Assembly: GCA_963721645.1 (NCBI GenBank)
Contig: CAVRJK010000002.1
Location: 1,302,001-1,366,000 of the forward strand
Reading direction: 5' to 3'
Source of the DNA: JALZKA01 sp963721645
GTDB taxonomy: Bacteria > Actinomycetota > Thermoleophilia > Solirubrobacterales > 70-9
Length of the DNA: 64,000 nt
Under the pieces are notes generated by a model. That model was not told the origin of the DNA and ran no database searches. It saw only the letters and a program-made list of their open reading frames with translations. Positions 18,062 to 26,477 of this stretch are shown here, piece after piece (the stretch's first letter is position 1; each line of letters starts with the position of its first letter). Made by a program: the position numbers and the translations under genes.

Positions 18062-19149
18062 CCGCCGGGGTGCGGGTCGTCGAGAACTTCGTCGAGCTCT
18101 TCGACCGCGTGGCGCTGCTTGCGGGTGAGCTTTGCCGGGATGATCACGTCGAGGACGACGACCTGATCTCCGCGGCGCCTGCCGCGGAGCCTCGGCAGGC
18201 CCTTGCCGGCCAGCACCACCTGCTGGCCCGGCTGTGCGCCCTTTGGCACCGTGACCTCGTGCATGCCCTCGAGGGTGGGTACCTCGATCGTCCCGCCGAG
18301 CATCGCCCGCGTGACGCTGATCCGCGCTGGGGTCACGAGGTGCTCGCCGTGGCGCTCAAAGCGATCGTCGCCGATCACCGAAACCTCGACGTAAAGATCT
18401 CCCGCGGGCCCGCCCGCCTCGCCCTCGTGGCCCTTGCCGGAAACGCGTATCCGCTGTCCCTCTTCGATGCCTGCCGGGATATCAACCGCATATGTGCGGT
18501 CTTTCCGCAGACGGCCGAGACCGTCGCATGTCTCGCACGGCGAGTCCGGGATCTTGCCGACGCCGTTACACGTCGGGCACGCGGACTGGCGCATCATCTG
18601 GCCGAACGGCGTGCTCGTGACCTGCTGCACGGCACCCTGGCCGCCGCAGGTCTCGCAGGACCGGATCGGCGTTCCGGGCTCGGCGCCGTTGCCCTTGCAG
18701 TGCTCGCAACGCGTGACGGCCTGAAAGGTGACCTCGCGCGAAGCGCCGGTCAGCACCTCGGCCAGGTCAATCGAGACAGAGACGCCGATGTCACCGCCGG
18801 CCGCCGGGCCGGAGCGGCCGCCTCCGAACCCGAAGATGTCGCCGAAGGGGGAGTTGCCCTGGCCGAACATCGCGGAGAGGATGTCCTCGATTCCGCCGGA
18901 CGCTGCCTGCGAGGCGAACCCGTTCGAGCGGAGGCCGTCGTGCCCGTACTGGTCGTACGTCCTGCGACGGTCGGGGTCCGAGAGGATCTCGTATGCCTCT
19001 GCTGCCTCCTTGAACTTCTCTTCGGACGCGGGGTCGTCGCGATTGACGTCCGGGTGAAGCTCGCGCGCGAGCTTTCGGAAGGCCTTCTTCAACTCGGCGT
19101 CTTCGGCCGAGCGCTCGACACCGAGCACCTGATAGGGATCGCGGGGCAC
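18058..19149 (-). CDS. dnaJ: Chaperone DnaJ
   Basis: A full-length type-I DnaJ (363 aa), co-chaperone of DnaK. The J domain (1-70) has LHPDVN. A G/F-rich segment (SPFGDIFGFGGG) follows. The zinc-finger region has four CxxCxGxG repeats (CEHCKGNG, CETCGGQG, CPTCNGVG, CETCDGLG), then the substrate-binding C-terminal domain. It follows hrcA by 57 bases. dnaK and grpE are not adjacent, so this is likely the second dnaJ of an actinobacterium. Confidence 0.96.
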   Translation of the reverse strand: MPRDPYQVLGVERSAEDAELKKAFRKLARELHPDVNRDDPASEEKFKEAAEAYEILSDPDRRRTYDQYGHDGLRSNGFASQAASGGIEDILSAMFGQGNSPFGDIFGFGGGRSGPAAGGDIGVSVSIDLAEVLTGASREVTFQAVTRCEHCKGNGAEPGTPIRSCETCGGQGAVQQVTSTPFGQMMRQSACPTCNGVGKIPDSPCETCDGLGRLRKDRTYAVDIPAGIEEGQRIRVSGKGHEGEAGGPAGDLYVEVSVIGDDRFERHGEHLVTPARISVTRAMLGGTIEVPTLEGMHEVTVPKGAQPGQQVVLAGKGLPRLRGRRRGDQVVVLDVIIPAKLTRKQRHAVEELDEVLDDPHPGG

Positions 19150-19206
19150 GGGCTGAGTCTAGGAACGGGCCTTTCGTGAAACCGGAGCTTGAGCCGGTCC
19201 CGCGGG

Positions 19207-20235
19207 TCAGCGCTCGTAAACCGACTCGAAGTAGCGGGAGAGGTCCGAGGCCGCTTCGCGGACCGAGGCGATCGCTGTCGCGTAGTCCATGCGGGTCGGT
19301 CCCAGGACGCCGACGGTGCCGAGGTTTCGGTAGCCAAGTCCGTAATTGGCGCCGACGACGCTCACCGAGCGAAGCTCCGGCGCCGGGTTCTCCTCGCCTA
19401 TCCAGACGAAGACGGAGCGCTCGTCGAGCGCCGACTGGAGCACTCGCAAGAGGTTGGCCCTTCCCTCGAGGACACCCATGAGCGATTCGATCTCGGGAAG
19501 ATCAGGCGCGTGCTCGTCGGACAGCAGTCGCGATGCGCCGTCTACGTAGAGGTCCTCCCCAGCGCGGCGCTCGAGGTCGCTGAAGGCCGCCGCGATCTCC
19601 GCCAGGAAGCCGGACTCGGCGCGCGTGAGGGTGGGGTCGCCAATGCGGTCGCTGGTCATCCGGGCGCCAAGGGCGAGGCCCGACAGGCGCTCGTTCAGAT
19701 AGCTCGACGCCCATTGAAGGAGCCCCGGGTCAAGCCGCTTCTCGAAGTTGAAGACCCGCTTCGCAACGGCGCCGTTCGTCGCGATGACAACGACCATTGC
19801 CACGGACGGCTGGAGCTGGAGGACCTCGACGCGGTGGATCCGGGCTGCGCTCGGGGGTGGTGCGGTTGCGACGGCCAGGAGATCGGTCATCTGGGACAGG
19901 GCCTGAGTCGTTTCGCGCATAGCGTCCTCGACCTCTCGGCGCATGCGCGTGAGCTCGATCTCCTCGGGCGCTTCGCCGGCAGCGGGAGGCGTTGTCTCGA
20001 GCAGGGCGTCCGCATAAAAGCGGTAGCCCCGATCCGTGGGGATCCGCCCGGCAGAGGTATGAGGATGCGTCAGGTAGCCGTCCGACTCAAGCGCGGCAAG
20101 TTCGTTCCGCACGGTGGATGCGCCCCAGGCGACGTCGTCTCGCTCAGAGATCGCCTTCGAGCCGATGGGCTTGCCGCAACGCAGGTACTCCTCTGCCACC
20201 AGCTCGAGAATCCGCTGTCGCCGTTCTGAAAGCAC
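19207..20235 (-). CDS. hrcA: Heat-inducible transcription repressor HrcA
   Basis: A 342-aa HrcA with a GTG start. The winged helix (1-75) reads MLSERRQRILELVAEEYLRC with GSKAISERDDVAWGASTVRNELAALESDGYLTHPHTSAGRIPTDRGYRFYAD, and the GAF-like part ends with IGVVGPTRMDY-like VGVLGPTRMDYATAIASV. HrcA normally represses chaperone genes through the CIRCE element. I found no CIRCE (TTAGCACTC-N9-GAGTGCTAA) in the 46 bp upstream or elsewhere in the window, so its targets here are unclear. hrcA-dnaJ-prmA appear co-transcribed. Confidence 0.95.
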   Translation of the reverse strand: MLSERRQRILELVAEEYLRCGKPIGSKAISERDDVAWGASTVRNELAALESDGYLTHPHTSAGRIPTDRGYRFYADALLETTPPAAGEAPEEIELTRMRREVEDAMRETTQALSQMTDLLAVATAPPPSAARIHRVEVLQLQPSVAMVVVIATNGAVAKRVFNFEKRLDPGLLQWASSYLNERLSGLALGARMTSDRIGDPTLTRAESGFLAEIAAAFSDLERRAGEDLYVDGASRLLSDEHAPDLPEIESLMGVLEGRANLLRVLQSALDERSVFVWIGEENPAPELRSVSVVGANYGLGYRNLGTVGVLGPTRMDYATAIASVREAASDLSRYFESVYER

Positions 20236-20244
20236 CCGTCAAGT

Positions 20245-20273
20245 CTAGGTGCGGGGCGCGGGCCACCTCTAGG
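20245..20273. promoter_or_regulatory. Divergent hrcA/peroxiredoxin control region with inverted repeat
   Basis: The 46-bp gap between divergent hrcA and the peroxiredoxin gene holds CTAGGTG-N12-CACCTCTAG, imperfect arms around a GC-rich centre. It may be an operator shared by both promoters, but no -10 or -35 is convincing. Confidence 0.3.
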
Positions 20274-20281
20274 CTCCGAGC

Positions 20282-20845
20282 ATGGCCGACCCGATGGTCC
20301 TTCCCGATGACCTGCCGGCTCCGGAGGACGACGGTGCCGCCGACCACCTCCCGGGCGTGAACGTGCCGCCCACATCTCTTCGGGCGACCGACGGCGAGGC
20401 GTATGACCTCGCCCTACTTGGCGGGCGGAGCATCGTCTACGCCTACCCATGGACCGGACGGCCGGGCCGGCCGCTCCTGAGCGAGGACTGGGATCTGATC
20501 CCCGGCGCTCGAGGGTGTACGCCAGAGGCCTGCGGGTTCCGCGACCACCATGCCGAGCTGGCGGCTCTCGGCGCGCGGGTGTTCGGCCTCTCGACCCAGG
20601 AGTCCGACTACCAGCGAGAGCTCGCGGAGCGCCTCTCGCTGCCGTTCCCGATCCTCTCGGACAGCGACTTTGAGATGACCCGCGTCCTCAACCTGCCGAC
20701 TTTCGAGGTGGCAGGCCGGACGCTCCTCAAGCGCCAGACGATCGTTGTCTGCGACGGCTCGATCGAGCACGTCTTCTACCCCGTGTTCCCACCAGACCGT
20801 CACGCGGGCGAGGTAGTCCGCTGGCTGAAGGCCGCGACGCGCTAG
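20282..20845 (+). CDS. PrxQ/BCP-like peroxiredoxin
   Basis: A 187-aa thioredoxin-fold peroxidase. GARGCTPEACGFRDHH gives the peroxidatic C79 and, five residues on, resolving C84, the PrxQ arrangement. The usual Thr of the PxxxTxxC motif is absent, replaced by the variant WDLIPGARGC found in a BCP subgroup. VFGLSTQESDYQRELAERL and LSLPFPILSDSDFEMTRVL are typical of AhpC/TSA proteins. It is predicted to remove H2O2 or organic peroxides in the cytoplasm. Divergent from hrcA. Confidence 0.88.
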   Translation: MADPMVLPDDLPAPEDDGAADHLPGVNVPPTSLRATDGEAYDLALLGGRSIVYAYPWTGRPGRPLLSEDWDLIPGARGCTPEACGFRDHHAELAALGARVFGLSTQESDYQRELAERLSLPFPILSDSDFEMTRVLNLPTFEVAGRTLLKRQTIVVCDGSIEHVFYPVFPPDRHAGEVVRWLKAATR

Positions 20846-21231
20846 ACCGCGAGTTCGGCGCTCGCGTTGCGGATGATGCGGTTCTCGCCCTGGGCTGCCT
20901 CGGTCTCGGTGACGATGCGGCCGTCAGTCGCCTCGGCAACCCGGGAGGTAACGACTACCTCCTGCTCGGGAAAACCCATCCCGCGAAACTGCACCTGGAG
21001 GCGCTTCAGGGCCATTGGGTCACCGACGGCCTCGCCGTGCGCCCGGGCAACCTGGGCCATCGACCACAGGCCGTGGAGGATGCAGCCGGGCAGGCCGACC
21101 TTCTTCGCGAACTCCTCGTCCACGTGGATCGGGTTTGGGTCGCCAGACGCCTCCGCGTAGCGCTTCGTGAGACCGGCGTCGGGAGTGACACGCATCTCGG
21201 GCAGATCGTCGCCCGCCTCAAAGCTCGTCAT
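20842..21231 (-). CDS. MaoC-like dehydratase, HadB-type subunit
   Basis: A 129-aa hot-dog protein from ATG at 21231 (MTSFEAGDDLPEMRVTPDAG). YAEASGDPNPIHVDEEFAKKVGLPGCILHG is the hydratase-2 motif with catalytic Asp and His. It resembles the catalytic HadB subunit of the FAS-II 3-hydroxyacyl-ACP dehydratase of actinobacteria. The start overlaps the stop of the upstream HadA-like gene (ATGA), supporting a heterodimer. It converges with the peroxiredoxin gene, overlapping by 4 bases. Confidence 0.85.
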   Translation of the reverse strand: MTSFEAGDDLPEMRVTPDAGLTKRYAEASGDPNPIHVDEEFAKKVGLPGCILHGLWSMAQVARAHGEAVGDPMALKRLQVQFRGMGFPEQEVVVTSRVAEATDGRIVTETEAAQGENRIIRNASAELAV

Positions 21232-21665
21232 CCGACCCCCCTCACGATGTTGGTCCAGGTCGCGCGAACGACCTCGGCACCATCCTGATTCACAGACACC
21301 GACTCGAAGACGTAAAAGCCCTTGCCCTCCCGCTCGTCGATGGACTTGCAAGTGACGGTGGTAGAGATTTCATCGCCCGCGCAAACCGGCTCGCCCCACA
21401 CGAACTCCTGGCCACCGTGGACCATGGCAGCGAAGTTCATCTCAACCTCGGGATCGAAGAGCGCCGGGCCCATCGCGGGCGAGGAGTAAACGACGGCGAA
21501 CATCGGCGGCGCGACCACGTCGCGGTAGCCCGCTTCGCGGGCCGAGTCGGCATCGCGGTGAACCGGGCTCGACTCGCCGACGGCGTCGGCGTACTGGCCG
21601 ATCCGCTCGGCCGTCACCTCGAAGGTGGCGGGGTCCCACGACTTGCCCGCAGCATCGGTTTTCAA
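21228..21665 (-). CDS. FAS1-type dehydratase, HadA-type subunit
   Basis: A 145-aa hot-dog protein with a TTG start. WDPATFEVTAERIGQYADAVGE is followed by GYRDVVAPPMFAVVY, then FVWGEPVCAGDEISTTV. This matches the N-terminal MaoC-like (HadA) subunit that lacks the catalytic His/Asp and binds the acyl chain. Coupled to the HadB-like gene, it should form a (3R)-hydroxyacyl-ACP dehydratase in fatty-acid elongation. Alternative substrates such as acyl-CoAs cannot be excluded. Confidence 0.82.
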   Translation of the reverse strand: MKTDAAGKSWDPATFEVTAERIGQYADAVGESSPVHRDADSAREAGYRDVVAPPMFAVVYSSPAMGPALFDPEVEMNFAAMVHGGQEFVWGEPVCAGDEISTTVTCKSIDEREGKGFYVFESVSVNQDGAEVVRATWTNIVRGVG

Positions 21666-21671
21666 CGCCGG

Positions 21672-21685
21672 GCACCTCTAGGTGC
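21672..21685. repeat. 14-bp palindrome GCACCTCTAGGTGC upstream of the HadA-like gene
   Basis: The palindrome lies 7 bases 5' of the HadA-like start on the minus strand. It matches, on the opposite strand, CACCTAGAGGTG near era (13202-13213), and a rearranged form is in the hrcA control region. It could be an operator, but three partial occurrences are weak evidence. Confidence 0.35.
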
Positions 21686-21736
21686 GAAAGCAACAGGTGC
21701 AGGTAGGTGATTCAGTGCCATCGGCGCCGCATCCTA

Positions 21737-21752
21737 ATCGCTCAAGAGCGAT
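21737..21752 (-). terminator. Hairpin downstream of lepA
   Basis: ATCGCTC-AA-GAGCGAT forms a perfect 7-bp stem ten bases past the lepA stop. There is no T-run, so it is either a weak intrinsic terminator or a 3'-end stabiliser. Another palindrome and the HadA-like start lie 50 bp further. Confidence 0.4.
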
Positions 21753-21761
21753 CGCGCCGAG

Positions 21762-23555
21762 TCACTGATCGAGCTCCAGCACAGCCAGGAACGCCTCTTG
21801 GGGGACCTCGACGCGGCCGACCTGCTTCATCCGCTTCTTGCCCTTCTTCTGCTTTTCGAGAAGCTTCCGCTTTCGCGTCACGTCGCCTCCGTAGAGCTTG
21901 GCCGTAACGTCCTTGCGAAGCGCCTTGACCGTCTCGCGCGCGAGCACGCGAGACCCCACAGCGGCCTGGACGGGGACGTCGAACTGCTGCCGCGGGATCG
22001 TCTTGCGAAGGCGCTCAACCAGGACCTTGCCGGCGTCATATGCCTTGTCTCGGTGGACGATGATCGAGAGCGCGTCCACCGGATCGCCCGCGAGCAGCAC
22101 GTCCAGCTTGACCAGGTCTGACTCGGCCATCCCTGTCGGCTCGTAGTCGAGCGACGCGTAGCCGGCGGTGCGGGACTTGAGCTGATCGAAGAAGTCCAAG
22201 ACGATCTCGCCGAGCGGCAGGTCGTAGCGGAGCTGGACGCGCTCGGCCGAGAGGTAGTGCATATCCACGTGCGTGCCGCGGCGCTCCTGGCAGAGCTCCA
22301 TGACCGCGCCGATCTTGTCCGAGGGGCACAAAACGCTGGCGCGGATGTACGGCTCGGAGATCCGGAGGATCGACCCAGGGTCAGGAAGGTCCACGGGCGA
22401 GTGGACTTCGACGACCTCGTCACCGATGAGCTCGACCTCATAGCTCACATTCGGCGTCGTCGCGAGCATCTCCAGGTCGTACTCGCGCTCGAGCCGCTCA
22501 CGGATGATGTCCATGTGGAGTAGGCCGAGGAAGCCGCAGCGAAAGCCGAAGCCGAGCGCCTGCGAGGTCTCCGGCTCGTACGAGAGCGCTGCATCGTTCA
22601 GAGACAGCTTGTCGAGGGCCTCGCGGAGATCCTCGTAGCGCTCGGTCTCGATCGGAAAGAGGCCGCAGAACACCATCGGCTTGACCTCGCGATAACCGGG
22701 GAGTGGCTCTGTCGTCGTGCTGCCGCTGGTTGTGAGGGTGTCGCCCACGCGAAGCTTCGAAACGTCCTTGAGCCCTGTGATCACGTAGCCCACCTCGCCC
22801 GCGGCCATCGCCGGCGCGGCCACCATCTGCGGCTTGAAAAAGCCGATCTCGTCGATCTCTGCCTGCGTGCCGGTCTGCATCGCACGGATCTCCTCGCCCT
22901 TGCGGAAGGCCCCGTCGACCGTTCGCACGTAGGCGATCACGCCGCGGTACTGGTCGAATTCCGAGTCGAAGATGAGCGCGCGAGGCTCAGCCCGAGGCTC
23001 GCCCCGAGGAGGCGGGATGCGCTTGACGATCGCTTCCAGGACCTCCGGCACCCCCAGCCCGGTCTTCGCCGAGATGTGGAGCACGTCTGAGGCCTCGCCA
23101 CCGATCAGGTCGAGGATCTCGCCCGTCACGCGCTCTGGCTCCGCGCCCGGGAGATCGACCTTGTTGAGGATCGGGATGAGCTCGAGCCCCGCTTCGATCG
23201 CCGCATACGTGTTCGCCACCGTCTGCGCCTCGACTCCCTGGGCAGCGTCCACGACGAGGAGCGCTCCCTCGCACGCGGCGAGAGAGCGGGAAACCTCATA
23301 GGAAAAGTCGACATGGCCGGGGGTGTCGATCAGATGGAGGTGATAGGTCTCGCCATCCTCGGCCGAGTAATCCACACGCACCGCCTGTGCCTTGATCGTG
23401 ATCCCACGCTCACGCTCGAGGTCCATCGAGTCGAGCATCTGCGGGACGTGTGTGCGGGCATCGACGGACCCGGTCACCTCGAGAATGCGGTCCGCCAGCG
23501 TCGACTTGCCGTGGTCGATGTGGGCGATGATCGAGAAGTTGCGGATGCGCTCCAT
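21762..23555 (-). CDS. lepA: Elongation factor 4 (LepA)
   Basis: A full-length ribosome-associated GTPase of 597 aa. FSIIAHIDHGKSTLADRIL is the P-loop, RERGITIKAQAVRV switch I, DTPGHVDFSYEVSRSLAACEG G3 and NKVDLPGA G4. The LepA-specific C-terminal domain ends KLLEKQKKGKKRMKQVGRVEVPQEAFLAVL, which separates it from EF-G. Long ATG-start frame with normal ends. Confidence 0.97.
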   Translation of the reverse strand: MERIRNFSIIAHIDHGKSTLADRILEVTGSVDARTHVPQMLDSMDLERERGITIKAQAVRVDYSAEDGETYHLHLIDTPGHVDFSYEVSRSLAACEGALLVVDAAQGVEAQTVANTYAAIEAGLELIPILNKVDLPGAEPERVTGEILDLIGGEASDVLHISAKTGLGVPEVLEAIVKRIPPPRGEPRAEPRALIFDSEFDQYRGVIAYVRTVDGAFRKGEEIRAMQTGTQAEIDEIGFFKPQMVAAPAMAAGEVGYVITGLKDVSKLRVGDTLTTSGSTTTEPLPGYREVKPMVFCGLFPIETERYEDLREALDKLSLNDAALSYEPETSQALGFGFRCGFLGLLHMDIIRERLEREYDLEMLATTPNVSYEVELIGDEVVEVHSPVDLPDPGSILRISEPYIRASVLCPSDKIGAVMELCQERRGTHVDMHYLSAERVQLRYDLPLGEIVLDFFDQLKSRTAGYASLDYEPTGMAESDLVKLDVLLAGDPVDALSIIVHRDKAYDAGKVLVERLRKTIPRQQFDVPVQAAVGSRVLARETVKALRKDVTAKLYGGDVTRKRKLLEKQKKGKKRMKQVGRVEVPQEAFLAVLELDQ

Positions 23556-23589
23556 GCCGCGGCTGAGTATGGAGGGTGAGCGCGCGGTC

Positions 23590-24255
23590 CTAGAGAGGCT
23601 TCGGAATCGACTCCCAGTCCTTGAGCGAAGGCAGGGGATCGCTCGCCTCGCCGATCATGCCCTTGCCGGCACGGATCTCGAAGTGGAGATGATCGCCCGA
23701 GCAGGAGCCCGTGCAACCGACGGCGCCGACCAGCTTGCCGGCCTCGACCCGATCGCCGACCTGAAGCGAAGTGGGTTCGACCATGTGCATGTAGATGAAG
23801 GTGCGGTCGCCCTCGGGGTCGTAGAGGTGGATGTAGTTGCCCTGGCCGCCGTCTGAGCCCGCATCGGCCACCACGCCGTCGGTCACAGCAACGAGCGGGG
23901 TGCCCGAGGCGGCGAACATGTCGTGGCCCGAGTGCACATGGCCGGAGCGCGCAGCTCCGAACGCGTTCTCGGGCGTGCCGTAGTCGACGCCGCCGACAAC
24001 CGGCACGAAGGGGCCTGGATTCGATCGCTCTTCCCGGGCGGCCCTGCGCCGGCGCTCGGCGCGAGCGGCCAGGCGCTCGTCGCGCGCCAGATCAGCCTGG
24101 CGGATCGCGATGGCAGCGGGTGAGCCGGGAGAGACGACCCGCAGGGCCTCGGCAGGCTCGGAGCTCTGAGCCCCGGCGGCCAGCGCGGGGGTCGCGACGG
24201 CGACGGCGGTAGTGGCAGTTATGAGCAGTCGGGTTTTGAAGCGCGGGTACGACAT
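23590..24255 (-). CDS. Secreted M23-family metallopeptidase
   Basis: A 221-aa exported peptidoglycan endopeptidase. Residues 1-27 are a Sec signal (RLLITATTAVAVATPALA). A charged Arg/Ala helix (56-77) precedes the LytM domain, whose zinc and catalytic residues are H108 and D112 in HSGHD, H157 in YMHM and HLHFEI (189-194). C181 and C185 may pair. ATG at 24255 is preceded by AGAGGTG. The upstream 170 bases hold a CRP-like box and a structured leader, an arrangement known for actinobacterial cell-wall hydrolases such as Rpf proteins, which suggests growth-state control of wall lysis. Confidence 0.92.
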   Translation of the reverse strand: MSYPRFKTRLLITATTAVAVATPALAAGAQSSEPAEALRVVSPGSPAAIAIRQADLARDERLAARAERRRRAAREERSNPGPFVPVVGGVDYGTPENAFGAARSGHVHSGHDMFAASGTPLVAVTDGVVADAGSDGGQGNYIHLYDPEGDRTFIYMHMVEPTSLQVGDRVEAGKLVGAVGCTGSCSGDHLHFEIRAGKGMIGEASDPLPSLKDWESIPKPL

Positions 24256-24261
24256 GAGGGA

Positions 24262-24420
24262 ATCACCTCTCTGGTCGGGGCGCGGAACTCGCGCCGTGGG
24301 GCGCCGGTCTGGCGCCCTGAGCGCCAGGATCGGCGCCCAAGTCCCCCGCGGCGCCTGCCTTCGGGGCAGGACGCGAAAATGCGGGTTACGGGGAACTACA
24401 CCCTGACCGGGTCAAGTAAC
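24262..24420 (-). promoter_or_regulatory. Structured 5' leader of the M23 peptidase gene, c-di-AMP (ydaO-like) riboswitch candidate
   Basis: The transcribed strand carries several GC hairpins. One segment, GCGGGGGACTTGGGCGCC and then GATCCTGGCGCTCAGGG, resembles the ydaO core pattern GCGGGGGACC...GGGGCGAATCC...AGGG. The 3' part lacks the usual CAGCTNACCTCG consensus, so the match is partial. c-di-AMP switches often precede cell-wall hydrolase genes in actinobacteria, which fits. It could also be another structured leader. Confidence 0.4.
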
Positions 24421-24423
24421 AAA

Positions 24424-24443
24424 TGTGTGACCGGAGTCACACA
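24424..24443. promoter_or_regulatory. CRP/GlxR-type binding site
   Basis: TGTGTGAC-CGGA-GTCACACA has perfect 8-bp arms and contains TGTGA-N6-TCACA, the cAMP-receptor-protein consensus. It lies 171 bases before the M23 start, ahead of the structured leader. The other neighbour, murJ, ends at 24505, so the site belongs to the M23 promoter. Regulation by a CRP homologue is inferred. Confidence 0.65.
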
Positions 24444-24504
24444 CGCTTTGCTTGCAATAGACCGCCCGCAGGCGTCGTTGGCGCGCTTGACCCGGCTTCC
24501 GGCC

Positions 24505-26166
24505 TCAGCTCTCGCGGCGACGGAGGATCCCGAACACCTGCGCCATCTCGGGCACCCGCAAGATGGTGAGAGCGGCGCCGTAGGTAATCGCGCCCGCCGC
24601 CAGAGCGACGCCTAGCGAGATGATCTGGCCGCCGAGCCCGCGGCCCAGGGCCTCGTCGAGCGCGTCCCATGTGAAGTAGGAGACGGCGGCCAGAAGAGCT
24701 GCTGACAAGACGATGCGCGATCCGGACCATAAAAGCTGCCCCAACTCGAGCCGTCCGAGCTCACGGTGGAGGATCGCCCCTCCCACGAGCACGCTCATGA
24801 TCGTTGCGAGCCCCGTTGCCGCAACGATCCCTCCGACCCCATAGGGCTCGTAGAGGATGAACGCGGCGCCGGCCGTGACCAGGAGGTTGGCGGCACCGAC
24901 AAGCGTCGGCACCCAGGGCCTCTGGAGGCTGAAGAAGGTGCGGGTCTGGAGCAGGAAGACACCGCTGAATGGCAGCGAGAACGCAAACCAGAACAGCGCC
25001 TCGGAAACAAGGTCCGTTGACGCCGCGTCAAAGGCGCCCCGCTCATACACAAGGCGCGTCATCGGCTCGGCGAGGACGAGGATCGCCGCTGCCGCCGGCA
25101 CCAGGAGCAGCAGGATCTGGCGGGTTCCGTTCGCCATCGCTGCACGCAGCCGCGTGAAGTCCGAGCGTGCCGCAAAGCGCGCCAGGGTCGGGAAGAGGAC
25201 GGTCGCGATCGCGACCGAGAAGACGCCCTGAGGGAGCATGTAGATGCGAAACGCCTTGTCGATCGCCGCGGGCGCCTGGTCGGAGACCAAAAAGCCGATG
25301 GACGAGTTGATGAGGAGGTTGACGTTGATGAGGCCGAGCGAGATCGTCACCGGCAGCATCAAGACGAGGATGCGGCGCACATTCGAGTCGTGCCAGTCGG
25401 CACGCCGGAAGCTGAGTAGCGCCCTTCCCGCGCGACGCAGACCGAAAGGTGTGTTCCTGAGGTCCCAGACCGGGATCGCGAGCTGAACGACGGTGCCCGC
25501 CAGCACCGCCACCGCGTACGCGTAGATCTCGTCCTCCTCCGGGAATGCCGGGGCAAGGCCGACGAGCACAGAGATGATCACGACGTTCCAAAAGAACGGC
25601 GCGATCGCCATCGCCCCGAAGCGGTCGAAGGAGTTCAGGATTCCGACGACCATGCCGGTGGTGCCGAGAAGCACGATGATCGGGAAGAGAAGCCGTGACA
25701 GCGTGACGGTCAGATCGGTGACGTCGACGGACTGATCCGGAACGAAGAGCGGCATGATGACGGGCGCCAGCAGGATGAAAACGGCCGTCAGCGCGCCGAG
25801 GATCGCCGTCACCAAGAAGATGAGGGTGGAGGCGAGCCGGAAGGCCTCGCGGCGATTTCCCTGCTCGAGCTGCTCGGTGAAGACGGGAACGAAGGCTGCC
25901 TGGATGGCGGCGTCCGCGAAGAGGCTCCGCACGAGGTTCGGAACCTGGAAGGCGATCGTGAAGGCCGACATCTGCGCGGTGATGCCGAAATACGAGGCGG
26001 CCACGATCTCGCGCACGAGCCCGGCGATGCGCGAAAGGGCGGTTGCCGCCGAAAACATGGCCGTCGAGCGCGCAAGGCGCCCGGCGCGGCGCGGCTCGGT
26101 CGGCTGATCGGGCCCGGCTACGGCTTCGGCCGCGACCTCCTCGTCGAGTTCTTCGTCCTCGCTCAC
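24505..26166 (-). CDS. murJ: Lipid II flippase MurJ (MviN)
   Basis: A 553-aa MOP-family membrane protein with 14 predicted helices. After an acidic cytoplasmic N-terminus (about 30 aa), RLARSTAMFSAATALSRIAGLVREIVAASYFG is the classical MviN start. QVPNLVRSLFADAAIQAAFVPVF, FDRFGAMAIAPFFWN and PQGVFSVAIATVLFPTLAR are family motifs. It exports lipid II for peptidoglycan synthesis. It is divergent from rpsT with only 24 bp between starts. Confidence 0.95.
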   Translation of the reverse strand: MSEDEELDEEVAAEAVAGPDQPTEPRRAGRLARSTAMFSAATALSRIAGLVREIVAASYFGITAQMSAFTIAFQVPNLVRSLFADAAIQAAFVPVFTEQLEQGNRREAFRLASTLIFLVTAILGALTAVFILLAPVIMPLFVPDQSVDVTDLTVTLSRLLFPIIVLLGTTGMVVGILNSFDRFGAMAIAPFFWNVVIISVLVGLAPAFPEEDEIYAYAVAVLAGTVVQLAIPVWDLRNTPFGLRRAGRALLSFRRADWHDSNVRRILVLMLPVTISLGLINVNLLINSSIGFLVSDQAPAAIDKAFRIYMLPQGVFSVAIATVLFPTLARFAARSDFTRLRAAMANGTRQILLLLVPAAAAILVLAEPMTRLVYERGAFDAASTDLVSEALFWFAFSLPFSGVFLLQTRTFFSLQRPWVPTLVGAANLLVTAGAAFILYEPYGVGGIVAATGLATIMSVLVGGAILHRELGRLELGQLLWSGSRIVLSAALLAAVSYFTWDALDEALGRGLGGQIISLGVALAAGAITYGAALTILRVPEMAQVFGILRRRES

Positions 26167-26190
26167 GCCGCTATCATCCGCCGTCGCTCA

Positions 26191-26457
26191 ATGGCCAATA
26201 TCGCCTCACAACGCAAGCGCAACGCCCGCACCATTCGCGAGCGGACCGAGAACCGCCACTTCACCGGCGCGGTCAAGACGCAATTCAAGCGCCTCGAGGC
26301 GGCTGTCGCCGAGGGCAATTCCGAGACCGCCGACGCCGAGCACAGCTCGCTCGTCTCGAAGATCGACAAGGCCGTTCAGAAGGGCGCTATCCACCGGAAC
26401 ACCGGCGCCCGCAAGAAGGCCCGCGCTGCGCGCCTGCGCGCCGGCTCGACCTCCTAG
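26191..26457 (+). CDS. rpsT: 30S ribosomal protein S20
   Basis: An 88-aa S20 starting MANIASQRKRNARTIRERTE, with KTQFKRLEAAVAEGN and IHRNTGARKKARAARL. It binds 16S rRNA. No Shine-Dalgarno is visible in the 24 bp before ATG, so its promoter overlaps the murJ 5' end and the transcript may be nearly leaderless. It converges with holA (21-bp gap). Confidence 0.96.
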   Translation: MANIASQRKRNARTIRERTENRHFTGAVKTQFKRLEAAVAEGNSETADAEHSSLVSKIDKAVQKGAIHRNTGARKKARAARLRAGSTS

Positions 26458-26477
26458 GCCGGAACCGCCTCCCGCTT

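Noticed and set aside
18070..19179. 369-codon plus-strand frame opposite dnaJ
   Set aside because: Antisense shadow of dnaJ; no domain recognisable.
20236..20281. CIRCE element for HrcA
   Set aside because: No TTAGCACTC-N9-GAGTGCTAA-like sequence in the gap; ACGGAGTGCTCCGT near 31.09 kb lies inside a cupin coding region and does not fit the consensus.
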